NCBI GenBank assembly: GCA_000231825.2
Contig: JH720382.1
Span: forward strand, 1-64,000
Source of the DNA: Tetrahymena elliotti 4EA
Taxonomy: Eukaryota > Ciliophora > Oligohymenophorea > Hymenostomatida > Tetrahymenidae
Length of the DNA stretch: 64,000 nucleotides
Reading direction: 5' to 3'
Shown: piece after piece, positions 13,601 through 26,101 of the stretch
Layout of the letters: every line of letters starts with the position of its first letter
How positions within the stretch are numbered: position 1 is the first letter of the stretch
Made by a program: the position numbers and the translations under genes
The notes under the pieces: model-generated
Databases searched by the model: none
Seen by the model: the letters and a program-made list of their open reading frames with translations, nothing else
Told to the model about the DNA's origin: nothing

Positions 13601-14762
13601 CTAGAAACAAACTCTATAAAATATTCTGAATAAAAAAAATGAAAACACATCTCAAAATAAATAATTAATAAAAAAATATTAACACAAATCAAAAGCAGGA
13701 TGCAACTACAATGGTCCAAAAACCAATTAAGATAACTTTATCATATACACTAATCTAAATAATAGACCTGATAGATATATATTTTCTGTATGTGATGGGC
13801 ATGGAGTCTATGGTCACCTTTGTTCAGCCTTTATAAGAAGAGTTCTTCCAAGTAATTAACTTTATTTATCTTTTTGTCTAAAATATTTTTTTAATTTTAA
13901 TTTACTAATAGAAAAAATAGAAGAAGCTCTTGCTAGAGAAATTAATAACTTAGAAAACGATTTTATAGAGAATTCTTTAAATTTAGCATTTTTATAATGT
14001 AGTAAAGAATTATTAGAATCTAATATTGATTGTACATTTAGTGGCTCGACATGTGTATTACTTCTGGTTATTGGTAAAATATTTTTGCATTCATTTTAAA
14101 ATTAATTATTATTTTATTAGGAAATAAAATATGGAGTGCTAATGCAGGTGATTCAAGAGCTATAATATGTTCTTCTAATGATAAATTAAACTGGGATTTA
14201 AAACCTTTGTCTAGAGACCACAAGCCAGACGATCCTTAAGAGTATAAACGTATAATATAAAGAGGAGGTAGAGTTGAAACATATAGAGATGAATATAATA
14301 ATCCTCTTGGACCTTATAGAGTATGGCTAAGAGATGAAAATATACCTGGCCTTGCTATGGCTCGCTCATTTGGAGATGTTATAGCTTCTTAAGTTGGTGT
14401 TACTTGTGAACCAGGTAACTTTTTTTTAGCTCTATGCGTTTATTAAAATATTAATTTATTTATGATTAATATAGAGGTATTATCTTTTGAGATTTCTGAT
14501 AGAGATAGATATATTATTTTAGCTTCAGATGGTGTTTGGGAATTTATAAGTAATGAAGAAGTAATGGATCATGTAATTCCATATTATAAATCAGATGACA
14601 TTGAATAGGGTTGCCAAAAACTGGTAAAAGAATCCACAACTCAATGGAAATTAGTAATTAATTATTTAATTTTTGTTAAAAGAAAATTTTTTGTTTATTT
14701 TAATTATTAAGAATGATGAAGTTGTTGACGACATAACCTGCATAATAATATTTTTAAATTGA
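10699..14762 (+). CDS. PP2C-family protein phosphatase with very long Q/N-rich N-terminus
   Basis: Start ATG at 10699, TGA at 14760-14762. Introns are placed by phase at 10901-11221, 11856-11914, 13852-13911, 14074-14120, 14415-14474 and 14654-14711. Most of the protein (about 880 residues) is Asn/Gln/Ser-rich, with a polyglutamine run near 13060-13100 written in mixed CAA/CAG/TAA/TAG codons. From about 13690 a complete PP2C domain follows: CNYNGPKTNQDNF, CDGHGVYGH with the metal-binding Asp, GSTCVLLLV, SANAGDSRAII, DHKPD, GGRVE, LAMARSFGD, ASDGVWEF and the final DDITCIIIFL. All metal-binding acidic residues are present, so activity as an Mg/Mn-dependent Ser/Thr phosphatase is expected. Substrate and location are unknown. 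The first intron is longer than the others and could hide a small exon. Confidence 0.9.
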
Positions 14763-15420
14763 AAAAATACATATAAGAAGATATTGAATAAATTCTTATA
14801 TGTTTGTGAATCAGTGATCTGTGATTATTAAATGATGTCTGAATTTTTCAATAGAATTTATTGGAAAAACACTAAAAACATAATATACTAACCAAACCTA
14901 AACTTAATCAAATAATAAATTTAATGTATATATTAATTTTGTACTTTTCTTATATTTATTTATATTCTGTTAGTCAGCTAGCTAAGGGTTTTTTTGTTTG
15001 AAATCTCTCTCTTACATTTTCTTTAAAATTTAAAAATTAAATAGGTTATTTTTTCAAAATTATTATTTTTAACTTCAAATAATTAAAAAATAAAACCTTA
15101 CAATTAAAACATAAAATTTTTTATTTTACAAAAATTATTTTGAAAATTTACCTAATTTACAAATTTTATTCTTTTATTAACAATTAAGGGCTCAAAAAAT
15201 ATTAAAAAAGCTTCAATTTGGAAATTTGAATTAAAAGATGATAATTAAGACTAGATTTGGGTGAGATATTGTCAATCAATTTTTACAAATTTTATTCTTT
15301 TACTAAATAAATTATCTTTTATCATATAGCAATTAATCCTTAAAACCTTTCTAATTTGGAGCTGATTATTTATAAAAAATAAATAGATATAATTTAATCT
15401 AAAAAAAGAAAATTAAAATC
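14763..15420. other. intergenic
   Basis: 3' flank of the PP2C gene and upstream region of the small secreted protein. AT-rich, nothing recognised. Confidence 0.5.
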
Positions 15421-15729
15421 ATGAAGATATAATCAACTATCATTTTTGCATCTATACTCTCAATACTGGCTGTTGCTACAATTTTTACTGTTAGTAAATC
15501 TTCTCAGCCATAATTAAATTTTGGTCCTTAAAATTGTTTTGATTACTATCTTAAAGACGGCTACTACTACTACGGTTAAAATATTTGTGATACTCCTATG
15601 AAATTCACTTTCGCTATTGAAACTAAGTAAGCTTATGATTACAAAGGTTCTGGTTGCTTAAAAAAGGGAGAAGGATTAATTTTTGCTAGTAAAATTGACA
15701 AGTTCTTCATTGGCTAACAAGAATGTTGA
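15421..15729 (+). CDS. small secreted protein, cysteine-containing (hypothetical)
   Basis: Single-exon frame of 103 codons ending at TGA 15727-15729. The N-terminus is a classical signal peptide: MKIQ, then a hydrophobic stretch STIIFASILSILAVATIFTV and a polar SKSSQPQ region. The mature part is about 75 residues, Tyr- and Gly-rich, with four cysteines (NCFDYY, ICDTP, GCLKK and the terminal EC), which could form two disulfides. Base composition is clearly higher in GC than the flanks and codons are well chosen, which supports a real gene despite its small size. No family was recognised; secretion or export to mucocysts or phagosomes is possible but not shown. Confidence 0.75.
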
Positions 15730-18700
15730 CTTTCAAAAAAATTAAAATAAATATTAAGTTCTTTCTCTTTGAACTTTATGTAAGGCATACATTTTTATAT
15801 AATAAAAATATAAAATAATCTTTATATATTAATATACACAGATATCTATTTAAGAATAAACAAAATATTTATTTTCAAAGAATTGATTTTTATATTTTTA
15901 AAATATTATTTTTTAGTATATTTTACAACATTAGAAAATTAGAATAAGTTTCTCAAATTTCCAGATTTCTGAGTATAAAAGAAGCATATTTATAACGCTT
16001 CGCAATTAAGACATGATATTTTTATGATTTTTGTAATGGTGTTTTGATGATTTAGTTTACTGATTTTCCTTAACATCATTTGAAAGAAAAATTTTTATCA
16101 AAATTTGTTTGGTATGTTTTCCACTGAATACAATTTTTTGTTGAATTTATTACTGAATACCAACCAAGTCAATAAATTTTTCTTAATTAAAACAAAATTT
16201 TAAATGATTTCTATCAAAAAAATTTAGATAAAAAACAAAAAATTAACAGCTTGAAAGCTAAATCCAAAAAAATTTATTTGTATTTTACCAAGAATAAAAA
16301 TAAATGTTTATTAAATTGGTGTGAAAAAATTCCTAATTTGAATAAACTTATGCGGTTAAATTTAGAAATAATTAAACTAATAATTTTATCAATTTTCTTA
16401 ATTTTTAATTGATCTTAAAATTTAAAAAACCAAAAATATTTACATATTTATTAACTTAAGGAATAATTAAAAAATTTGAAAAGGAAGTGCATATCATATT
16501 CCAAATCAGAATATTTTATAGAGTGTTAATTATTACCTAAAATTTTTAGAATTCCTCTCTTTTTTCATAGTAAATATTCTAAATTTAATGAGCTAACTTT
16601 TAAAAATTTGTTAAAAAGTCTTTTAATTTAGAATTTTTTCTAGATTTAAGATTCATTTTATTTATTTAAATATTTTTTTAAGTAAATACTACTCCAAAAT
16701 ATGTTTGCTCTGTTATATGGTAAATTCTTTATAAGATACTAAAAATTGATTTGATTAATGAATTAATTAATTAAATTCATCTTAAAGTTATATTTAAAAT
16801 TTCTGGTCTTTATAAATTGAAAATTGAAAAGAAGGTAAATATTGTTTATCATTTTTAAATTTTTTACAGGATTAATAGTTTTTGGATTACTCTAAACTGA
16901 ATTATAAATCATTTAACAAATTTAAGAAATACAAGATTTTTTAATTTTTTTTTCAAAAATAATTGTTTTTAGACATTAAAAAGTGAAATTATTAAAAATT
17001 TTCTCAAATTGCTAATCTATAAGTTTAGGTGTGCAAAATAATAATATTAAAATGTTCAAATAACACCAGGGACAAAAATTAATTGTTATTTTTTTTAAAA
17101 AAATAAGATATTCTGTAATATATTAATATTAGCTAAGATTAAAAAAAGACAGTAATAAAATAAATATTCTATTTTTTTACTTAAATATCCTATTGCTGTA
17201 ACATTTTTAATGATCTTAAATATATAATATCATTAATTTATAACAAATTTCTATTAAAATAAAAGGATATTTTAAATAAAGACATTCAAATATTTATTTT
17301 TCTTTCTTTCTATTTTTATACTTAGAATAATATCAAAATAAAATTGTTTTAATTGAAATAGCAATATTTTAAATTGAATTCTTTATGGCGATAGACTTAA
17401 TAATAAATTTGAATTTATTTACTCAAAATATTCTAGTAGAAATAAATAAATTATTACAACAATTTTGGAAGAAATAAGAAAAAGAAAAATAAGTATTAAT
17501 ATTATTTTAAATATAATTAGTAAAATAAATTTTAAGAATTCCATAGGAAAAGTTATGAAATATCAATGATAATATGCTATTGAAAAATATTAGTATACCA
17601 TGTTTAGCTTTATTATTCAATTATTGTTATTTCCCATATATTCTGAAAATCGTTCATTCAGAATAATGAATAGAGTCAATATTGGAATAACTTATTTTTA
17701 TAAATTTATCAGTATTAAAAATATTTAATCTTAAAACTATTTTAAAATAAAGAAATATATGAAAAACATTTTTGAAAATGGTTCAATTTTTACTATTTTG
17801 AATATTAATTTTGCTGTTTCTTTCAAATAAGATAAATGTCAAGTACTCACAATACTTTAATACATCACCAAAACTCCAGCTTATTCTAAACTAAAAATGT
17901 ATGATTTATCAACAAAAAATATTGGATAACTCAACAAATGAGTATTATGGTGATTGGATTGTTTATTTTGGTATTCTTAGTTCGAAAACAATAAAGCTTA
18001 AAAACTATGTTTTTAATAATTAACCTACTTGCAATTTTTTAAACTCCTAAGAAGTAAACTTTTTAATCTTATATTAACTAATTATAAAGTTTCAATATTA
18101 ACTTTAGAGTGTCTTAAAATTCTTACAATATCAAATTTTTATATATTTTTAGCATTAATTTTTTTATTTGGATTTAACAAATAAAAAAATGAATAATCTA
18201 TCTTTAAAAATGGATGTATTGATAGTATTATATTTATTACTCTTTGTATTTAAACAAACCATAATAAATAATGGTATTAAATTATTTTAAGCAAATCGTT
18301 TAAAAAGTATTTTTTCTATTAAAGCTTATATTATATTTATTTATATTTCTTAAATTAGAGTGGCTTCATAGCTAGACTATTGGAATAGAAATTTATATGA
18401 AAACTAAAAGATAAATATGGAATTGTTTATGATTTTGCTAGAATCAAGAAATCTTTCACTTTTTTGTTAAAATATCTTTTGTAATGGATAAACAAAAAAA
18501 TAAATTAAATAAGAAAATTTATAAAAAGATCTTTCATAAAATTATATTTATTTAGATTGACACAAAATTTTTAGATTCATTAAAAATAAAATAAAAATTT
18601 GTTTGAATAAATAAAAAGAATATTTAAAGATATTAGTTAGTTAGTTAGTAAGTAATAGATATTTTCAGAATTTTTTAAATTAAATACTTGTTTAAGGCCT

Positions 18701-18872
18701 TTTTAGTATATTTTTTGATGATTGACTAAATTATGGTAGTAAATATGATTATGAAGTTTATTAATTTACTAGGTTTTTAACTTTAAATGGATAATGTGTG
18801 GGATTATTGAAATTATGGTTGATTTTTTGATTATTATCTTATTCATCTGTTTAAGTATCCATATGTTATCTT
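15730..18872. other. AT-rich stretch, overlapping open frames on both strands, no gene called
   Basis: 15730-17390 shows nothing gene-like. From about 17400 to 18560 there are long TGA-free frames on the plus strand (frame of 17802-18560) and on the minus strand (about 17840-18576), plus a plus-strand frame interrupted by one TGA near 17570. They contradict each other, none has a clear start, and chance frames of this length are expected with one stop codon at this base composition. A decayed gene is possible but not supported. Confidence 0.35.
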
Positions 18873-20918
18873 TCATACTTTTATTTATTATTTAAGCTTT
18901 TCATACTTTGCTACTATTACAATTTATTATTATGCTTTAATTATCTTATATTGACTTATTTTCCTAACTATTAATTTAATAACATTTGAATAAAGCTTAA
19001 TGGAAAAAATATTTACATCATTTATCAGAGGCTATTAGAACAAACCCATAATATTTCCATTAGTCTAACCTATCATTTGAGGTGACTATTATGCTTGTAC
19101 AAGCTTTGTGCGCTACTATAAAGAGTAAAAAGAGCTATTTTTAATATAACTAGAAGGTTTATGGAAAGCATTATTGCATACATAATCAGAAAATAATATT
19201 TAATCTGCAGCTGCATTTGCCATTTTCTACTGATTTTTATTAGATGATGGAAGAGATTCTGCTTGTTTATTTTAGAATTTATTAGGAAGGCTTCCTTTTG
19301 TAAGTTATTCGTTTCTTACACTCTAAGCTGATCCTACTCGTTTAAGAGTAAGAACTTCCTTTATATCTAAATTTAAGTTTACTGGACGGGCAAGGTTACC
19401 TGTCTAAGGTCTTTTAGGTTTTTTTTCAGATAGTATACTAACGTTATCAATAGAATAGTTAAACTCATGAATTTGATTATATTAATTTTTTGAGGCTTCT
19501 GACTCTTTGATAGCAGGTTTTAGAGAATTATTTGTATTCTACTTTCTGGCTGGAGCTGCTGAAAAGAATCTTTAATTCGTGGTATTCTATCCAAAAGATT
19601 ACTTATTCTTATTCAATTATGATTACCTCTTTTCAAAATATTATTTTTAGAAGTCATTAATAATTTAATCCTCCTGTTTTTCTAATTATATAGCCTATTA
19701 ATGTTGTTCCAAATTATTAGATTAAGGGTATTCCTCTAAACTTTAGTCTTAATTTGAGATTTTTTAATTTAGAATATTTTATTAGTACTACAAATATTGC
19801 ATCATTTTATTAGATCCACTCAAGTTAAGATTCTCTTTTTCAACTTAATCATCATTTTGTTAATCTTCTTACTGCACTTAATATTATTGTTATTATTCCG
19901 GCTCTTATAATTATTATGATTACTCTTATTGACTGTTATCACTTTCTTAGTCATTTTTATCTTAATCTTCTACTTAATCAAGTTCTTCGGATTGATTTTA
20001 TATCTATGAGCTACTTCTTCCTTCTTGATACACCTGCTCCTCATTTTCTTCATTTACATTTTAGATTTTTTCATCATCTTAATTTTCTTAATTTGTGTTA
20101 TTGCTAGCTGATAGAGGCCTTTAAAAAGAATCTATATTTATTGAATTTTGTTATTCGTCTTATAATTGATCTTCTTGAAACTGTTCTTCATGCTAAACTA
20201 GATTATTTATAAAAAGTGGATTTCCTTATTTAAAGAAATTAGATTAATTATAACTAGGCGGCTGTGATTAATGGTTTATTTATTAGCTATTTAAATTAAT
20301 TCTATCATTATTTAATGAGTCTGATTGATAATTATTGAAGTTTGGAATCGGTTAAAAATGAATTGCATTTTATTATTGAAAATTTTGATTGTTTTAATTA
20401 AATTATTAATCATAATAATTGTTAGTAAAGTTCATTGCATTTAACTACTATTCTTCCTGTTGCTTTAGTTGACTATATTTCTCCATTAATATATCATAAG
20501 GACTTATTTTACTTCCTATTGACATTTCTTTAAACTTCATTTTACTTTCTAAATCATTTCCTTTCATTTTTTGGATCAAATTTGAGTTTTACAATCCTAT
20601 TTTCCTACCTGGAAATGCCTTACTAAGTTTTGCACTTTGAACAGTTAAATTCATTACTTTATTCACATACAACTACTCTCCTAAATATTATTATTTTATC
20701 TTCATATAAATAAACCTTATTTTAATATTAATTTAATTTCTACCGCATTCACATTTCCATTCTAAAAGTTTGTGTTGTTAAAGAGATGATTTAGGTCTTT
20801 CTCCAGGTTTATAAAACTACTTCATAATTATTGCTGTATTTGGTCTCTTTTTGAAATCGACATTTAGATTTGGCTGCTATCTCTGCTAAGATTAAATGTG
20901 ATGAAAATGGTGGTCCAT
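18873..20918 (-). CDS. glutamine-rich protein of unknown function
   Basis: Unbroken minus-strand frame of 682 codons from ATG at 20918 (MDHHFHHIQSQQRQQP) to TGA at 18873-18875, with no intron strictly required. The frame is purine-rich and clearly higher in GC than its surroundings. Visible features are a CxC near the start (WKCECG), a Lys-rich segment, an Asn/Gln/Glu-rich middle (many TAA/TAG as Gln, e.g. EPEQQQQYQVQQ), and a more mixed C-terminal third with basic and hydrophobic patches (NLARPVNLNLDIKEVLTLKR). The last 45 codons are AT-rich and may contain an unrecognised intron or alternative end. No catalytic motif was recognised; the protein is probably largely disordered. It is divergent from the kinase at 22574, about 1.65 kb away. 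Confidence 0.75.
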
Positions 20919-22573
20919 TAATGCTAGGTGATATCAATATTTATTTAATTCTTGTAAAAAAAAGTCTTAATAAGTTAAATAGAAAGAATATTATTGGTTT
21001 TTTTAGTTGTAATAGCAAATACAAAGATATTAATTAAATCTTATCAGTTTAAAAAACACTGGTTTTCCTTATTGTAAAACTGATGATTATTCGAATTAAA
21101 AATCACTTGTTATCATTAAAAAAAGCATCTTTATTTTTAAAATATTTAAAGTAATCTAGCCAAGCAATGTGTGTTAGAAGCAGGTTGGAATTCAAAAATT
21201 AACAGATAGTTTGAAATGAAGAAGAGTATTTTTGATTGTAATTACTAAATTACTCTTCTATTTTTTAATTTAAATTTAGGGATTAAAATCGTGTCAAAAA
21301 TAAAATTGGTCAATTATTACTGACAGAATAGTTAAAATTAACTTATAAATTGAATATTTTCCTTTAAAATTTTAAAATGTAGAGTATTTGGTTGTATATT
21401 TATAAGGTAGTTTAATACATCCAAATATATAAATTTAATAAAAAATATAATTAAGTTTGAATTTATTAGCTCTATCCTTAATTTATTTGTTAAATCATAA
21501 AAATAAATTTTTTGGGTTATATGAAATTTAATTATTTATTAGAAACATGTAAGTTTCTATTTTATATTTTATAGATAATTTTTGTAACTGAGATTTAAAA
21601 GAATATTTTGCTCTCAAAAAATAAACTTAGTTTTAACAATTAAAAAAAAATGAGAGTTTGTTGTTTGAAGAAGAATAGTTATTATTAATAAAAGTATGTT
21701 TTTGGAGAAATAAATAAGATTTTTTATGAAAAACAAAAAATTTTCTTTAAAATAAATTAATAAATTTTGAGAATAGCGTGATTAACACTTACATAAAATA
21801 TTTATTTCACTTGCTGTTTTGAATATTTTGTTTCATGAGGTTCTTTCAACTTGTTCTAATTTTAGAACCTGATTATGTGACAAATCATATCAAAAAATTT
21901 TGAGTTGTAAATTACAAAAACAATTCTTCGTTTTTTATTTTAGGAGTTTTTACAATTAATTTAAGGAAAAGAGAGGGTTATTGATTAGTGTAGATTAATA
22001 AACTAAAGACAAAACATAATTATATGTCAATCAAACATACCAAAAAAGTGATTTTATTTTGAATAAAACATGCGTACTAGACAAATCTAGGAAGTAAATC
22101 AATAATAACCAAGAAGATCAAAATAAATAATAAGTATTTCCTTCAGCTGGACTGTCATTTAGAAAAATGTATTGAATAATTTTCAGTTTCTATTTTTTGA
22201 AATTTCATGAATTTATCTACCCTTATTTTAACAAATTTAGTGAAGTTATTACATACAGACAGACTTCTATTTTTACTTCAAAATTAAAAATTTCTTTTGT
22301 TTATCTAAAAATTGAAAATAAAGATTGCTCAATAAATTAAAGAGTTTATAAAAAATAATGAGTTAGTTTCATAACAAAAAAATTTTTTATTTTAATTTTC
22401 TTTATTATTCAATTCATTCATTCATTCATCCATTGGCGGTGGTACTAATATTTTAAACAAAGCAAAATATCAAATTAACATTTTGAAATAACACAGATTT
22501 AATAATCAAATTTATCATTATCAATACTTTTTTTGTTTAATAGAGAGGGAGTAAAAAAAGTAAATAAAAATTA
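20919..22573. other. divergent intergenic region
   Basis: Upstream of both the Q-rich gene (-) and the large kinase (+). Contains a short CATT repeat (ttcattcattcattcatcc at about 22410-22430). No gene recognised. Confidence 0.45.
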
Positions 22574-25500
22574 ATGAGAGATTCTATTTAATTAGATTAA
22601 TATGTGTTTTAACCTTTAGTTAAAGGCTCTAATTCATAAGTCTCTATATTAACTCTTGATCCAGACTCCCCTCCATTTCAAAATTAGAGTGCGCAGCTCA
22701 ATTATTTTGATGATTCGCTTGACGATTTAAAGAATGAAATTGACTTCTTCTCCATTGATAGTGGAGATCATTAAAAAAACTTTATCAACTATAATTTAAG
22801 CGCAATGAACACTTCAACTGGATCTTATTTCAACAAATCAACTAATTATGCTAATCAAATCAATAAAAATAACTAACAGTATAACTAAAATCTTCATCCG
22901 CTTCTTTTGGTCAACAGTAGAAGTGATATTTATCCACCTAACTAAAACCAAAACCTCAACTTTAACCTAAACAGCAACAATCTTTAAACAGATCCAAACA
23001 ACTTTACAAACTCTCCTTAAATATAAAATAACTATGTAAATAACAATCACTAAAATATTTCACAGAATATCAACAGTAGCTGCTAACTTTTTGCTCTTCC
23101 ACCTCAACTGATTCAACAAGACTCTAATTTGTAAAAATGCGAAAAGAATACTAAAAATAATTAACACAGTATCAATAGTAATTAGATTAAGTATACCTAA
23201 ACCTATCCTATAAATAATCAAATACCCCAATTTTAAAAAAGTAACTCAGCAGCCTTCCCATCAGCTTAATATTCATAATCAAGATAACTCTAACAATAAT
23301 TTATATAAGAAAAACAAAATATTTATTTACAATAACAATTATCATAATAAAATCAATAATAATTACCACCACAACAGCTACTGCAGTAACAACAATAATA
23401 ACTACCAAATTAATAAAAGCAACAATCACTAAATTTTTGTTAATAAGACGATTCATTCATATTTTAATAATCTCCTTTGAACAAAAGCTAACAATTTAGT
23501 GGATCGTAATTTTTTACCTCCCCTTAACTTATTCCTTACCAAAACATTCAGAATTAAAATTAAGGAAGTATAGCAGTATTAAATAGCTGTGGGTCATTCC
23601 TTTAGATTAACGACCAACCTCAATCATTGCAATATTAAAATATATAAAATTAATCTAAATGTGGATAGAATCCACAACATTCTAATACCCCATAAACACC
23701 TTAATAATAATAATAATAATAATAACAATTAAATAACTTTTATTAATCTCAACAAAATTAATTTAATTATTTCCCCTAAAACCAACAGTATATTTATTAG
23801 CATCTATAGTAATAAAATCTTAACTTATAACAACAATCAATGCACTAATTAAAATTAAACTAGCAATTATCCTAAAATCCTAAAAATCAAAACCCTATTT
23901 ATGAAAATCAAATTCCCTCAAATTTTACATACAACCAATTTATATAAAATATCCCAAATAATAACAATAATAATCAACCCGAATAACTAACTTATTAAAA
24001 TTCACAATTAAGTACACCAAAATTAAGTAACTTATAGAACAACCACATTTTTTCACCATTCTCTACTTGTAATGATGATGATTTTTTTTAATAAATAGAA
24101 AACGAATTAAATCAAAATATTTTATCACCAGAGATATCTGAAAACTAATAAAAATGTTAGAAATAAAAGAATAATAATAATACCAATAACTTTTATAACC
24201 AATAGCATTCCTAACAATAATAATAACAAGATCAGTTTAGATAAAAAAATATATCTTTTTAGCACTCAAAAAATTAACCAGATTTGAAACTTAAGAAAGC
24301 ATAAAGCTAACAATACAATAATAATACCATCAAATAATAATAATAAAAAAACTCAAACAGTAACAAGGAAGCTTATGAAAAAGGCAAAAATAATAGCTCA
24401 TAATCTTCACTTAACCCTGATTAAATAAAAAAATGTATTGATAAGAATTGCAACGGTGCACAATATGCATAATACTAACCAACATCACCAAATAATAGTT
24501 ATATAAATAATCATAAAACCCTTGTTATCAAGTAGATAACTCATCATGAATAGAATTAACATGATAAAAATTGCTATAATATGTATAACGAATACACTAT
24601 TTAAAGCAATTTGAATCATGAGTATATCCTTAAACCTATATAAATGTAGCTAATAAAAAATGTACATGATCATCCAAATACAAAAGGAGGATGTTATATA
24701 ATATACCCGAGAGCACAAAGTGATTTATATGACTACTATCTATCATAATCTACTTCACACACAAACATTGAAGAAATTCGCCTAATGATGCAGTAAATAT
24801 CCTCAAGCCTATAGTATATTCATGAAGAGAAAAATATTGTGCATTGTGATATTAAGCCAGAAAATATATTTAAATTAGCTAAAGATCACTTTGTACTTGC
24901 AGACTTTGGTCTTGCTCATTACGTATTAAATCTTAGCTAAAAATAACACTTAGAAAGTATCAACAGTAAAGAAGATTAAAAATAAAAGAAAATCTAGCAA
25001 ATATTGAACAATAACTTAACACTAAGTTCTGAAAATTTAGAATAAATTTCAAACTAAAAATAAAAATCAGCCATCTAAAATTAGAATAACTTCTCACTAT
25101 TTAATGAAGACCAAGTAAAATAAGAAGAAACAACTGATTCAAAATCAATAAAAGTAAGCAATTTAATCAACAATTAAATAATAGATCATAATCAGGAAAA
25201 TAGTGAATTCATTACATTTGACTTAAGTTCTAAAGAAAAAGCTTAGCAAACATCTGATTCACAGTCTTAATCCTCCTCTTTTTCAGGTTCTTCTACTTCA
25301 TTTGTTATTTTAAGCTAAAATAGTTCTGAACAGAAAGTAAAATCTTGTTTTCACTGCTATCCACATAATCTGCCAGATTATGTTTATGCTAATATCTATT
25401 CTTAGTAAGCTTAAAATTAAAGAAGAGAAGAAAGCGAAGAAATTATCACATAGGATTGTGATGAGGATTCTGAGCTTCATGAATAAAGTAGTTTCTAAGA

Positions 25501-26101
25501 AGTGTATGAAAACCCTGATTCTAAAGAGGACTTTGACCAAGATTCTTAGAAAAAACATCAAAATAAAAAATAAAATGATAATAAACAAGACAGTAATCTC
25601 TTGAAAAGAAATTTTTAAGGTCAAGCAGATAATTCAAATGATGATTTATTTTGCATACATTTATGTGACCAATTCAGTTATAAATCAAGATAAAGTGATT
25701 ACTTTTCTCCAGAAATAATTAAATACTAAACTTTTGTCTAAAATGGAGTCAGTAAAAAAGAAATATCTAAAAATGGAATAGATTAAATTGATGAAAAGAA
25801 AGCAGATGTTTTTGCTTTAGGGATGACTCTCTTTGTTTGTTTATTTAAGACATATCCATATTCATAGAAATGCTCAGTTGAAGATTCCCTTTTTAAATAC
25901 TTTTTTTCTCCTGAAAAGAAAGTTAGAGAGTAGTTTTGGAGTAAATTTGTATTAACTCTTGAGCATTATGCAAATCAATTTGATGATTCTCGTGTTCATG
26001 AACTGAAAGATCTCTTAGAAAAAATGCTCAACCCTAATCCTGATTAGCGCATATCTATAAACGAAGTAGTTTCTCACTAATGGTTAGCTAAATCACAATG
26101 A
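22574..26101 (+). CDS. protein kinase with large Q/N-rich N-terminus and giant activation-segment insert
   Basis: One exon, 1176 codons, ATG at 22574 and TGA at 26099-26101. Residues 1 to about 640 are Asn/Gln-rich and presumably disordered, including polyQ near 23700-23730. The kinase domain follows. In the N-lobe, TLVIKQI carries the likely ATP-binding Lys and NEYTIQSNLNHEYIL the helix-C Glu. The catalytic loop HCDIKPEN has His at about 757, DFGLAH has Asp at 777, and an SPE (in place of APE) has Glu at about 1047. Then come DVFALGMTLF (subdomain IX) and a C-lobe ending LLEKMLNPNPDQRISINEVVSHQWL. The glycine loop is not obvious. About 270 residues separate DFG from SPE, where about 20-30 are usual; the insert is Ser/Gln/Glu/Asp-rich. 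Catalytic residues are intact, so activity is expected. The family is unclear, perhaps WEE/NEK- or CAMK-like. Confidence 0.9.

Noticed and set aside
18998..19470. Plus-strand frame with TGA at Trp-like positions, suggesting a gene with all three stops reassigned or a mitochondrial insert.
   Set aside because: It is the exact antisense of an intact 682-codon minus-strand gene; the TGA codons are complements of ordinary TCA Ser codons in another phase, and purine bias favours the minus strand.
25310..25624. 104-codon minus-strand frame and a plus-strand frame in another phase.
   Set aside because: Both lie inside the continuous kinase frame 22574-26101 and are its shadows.
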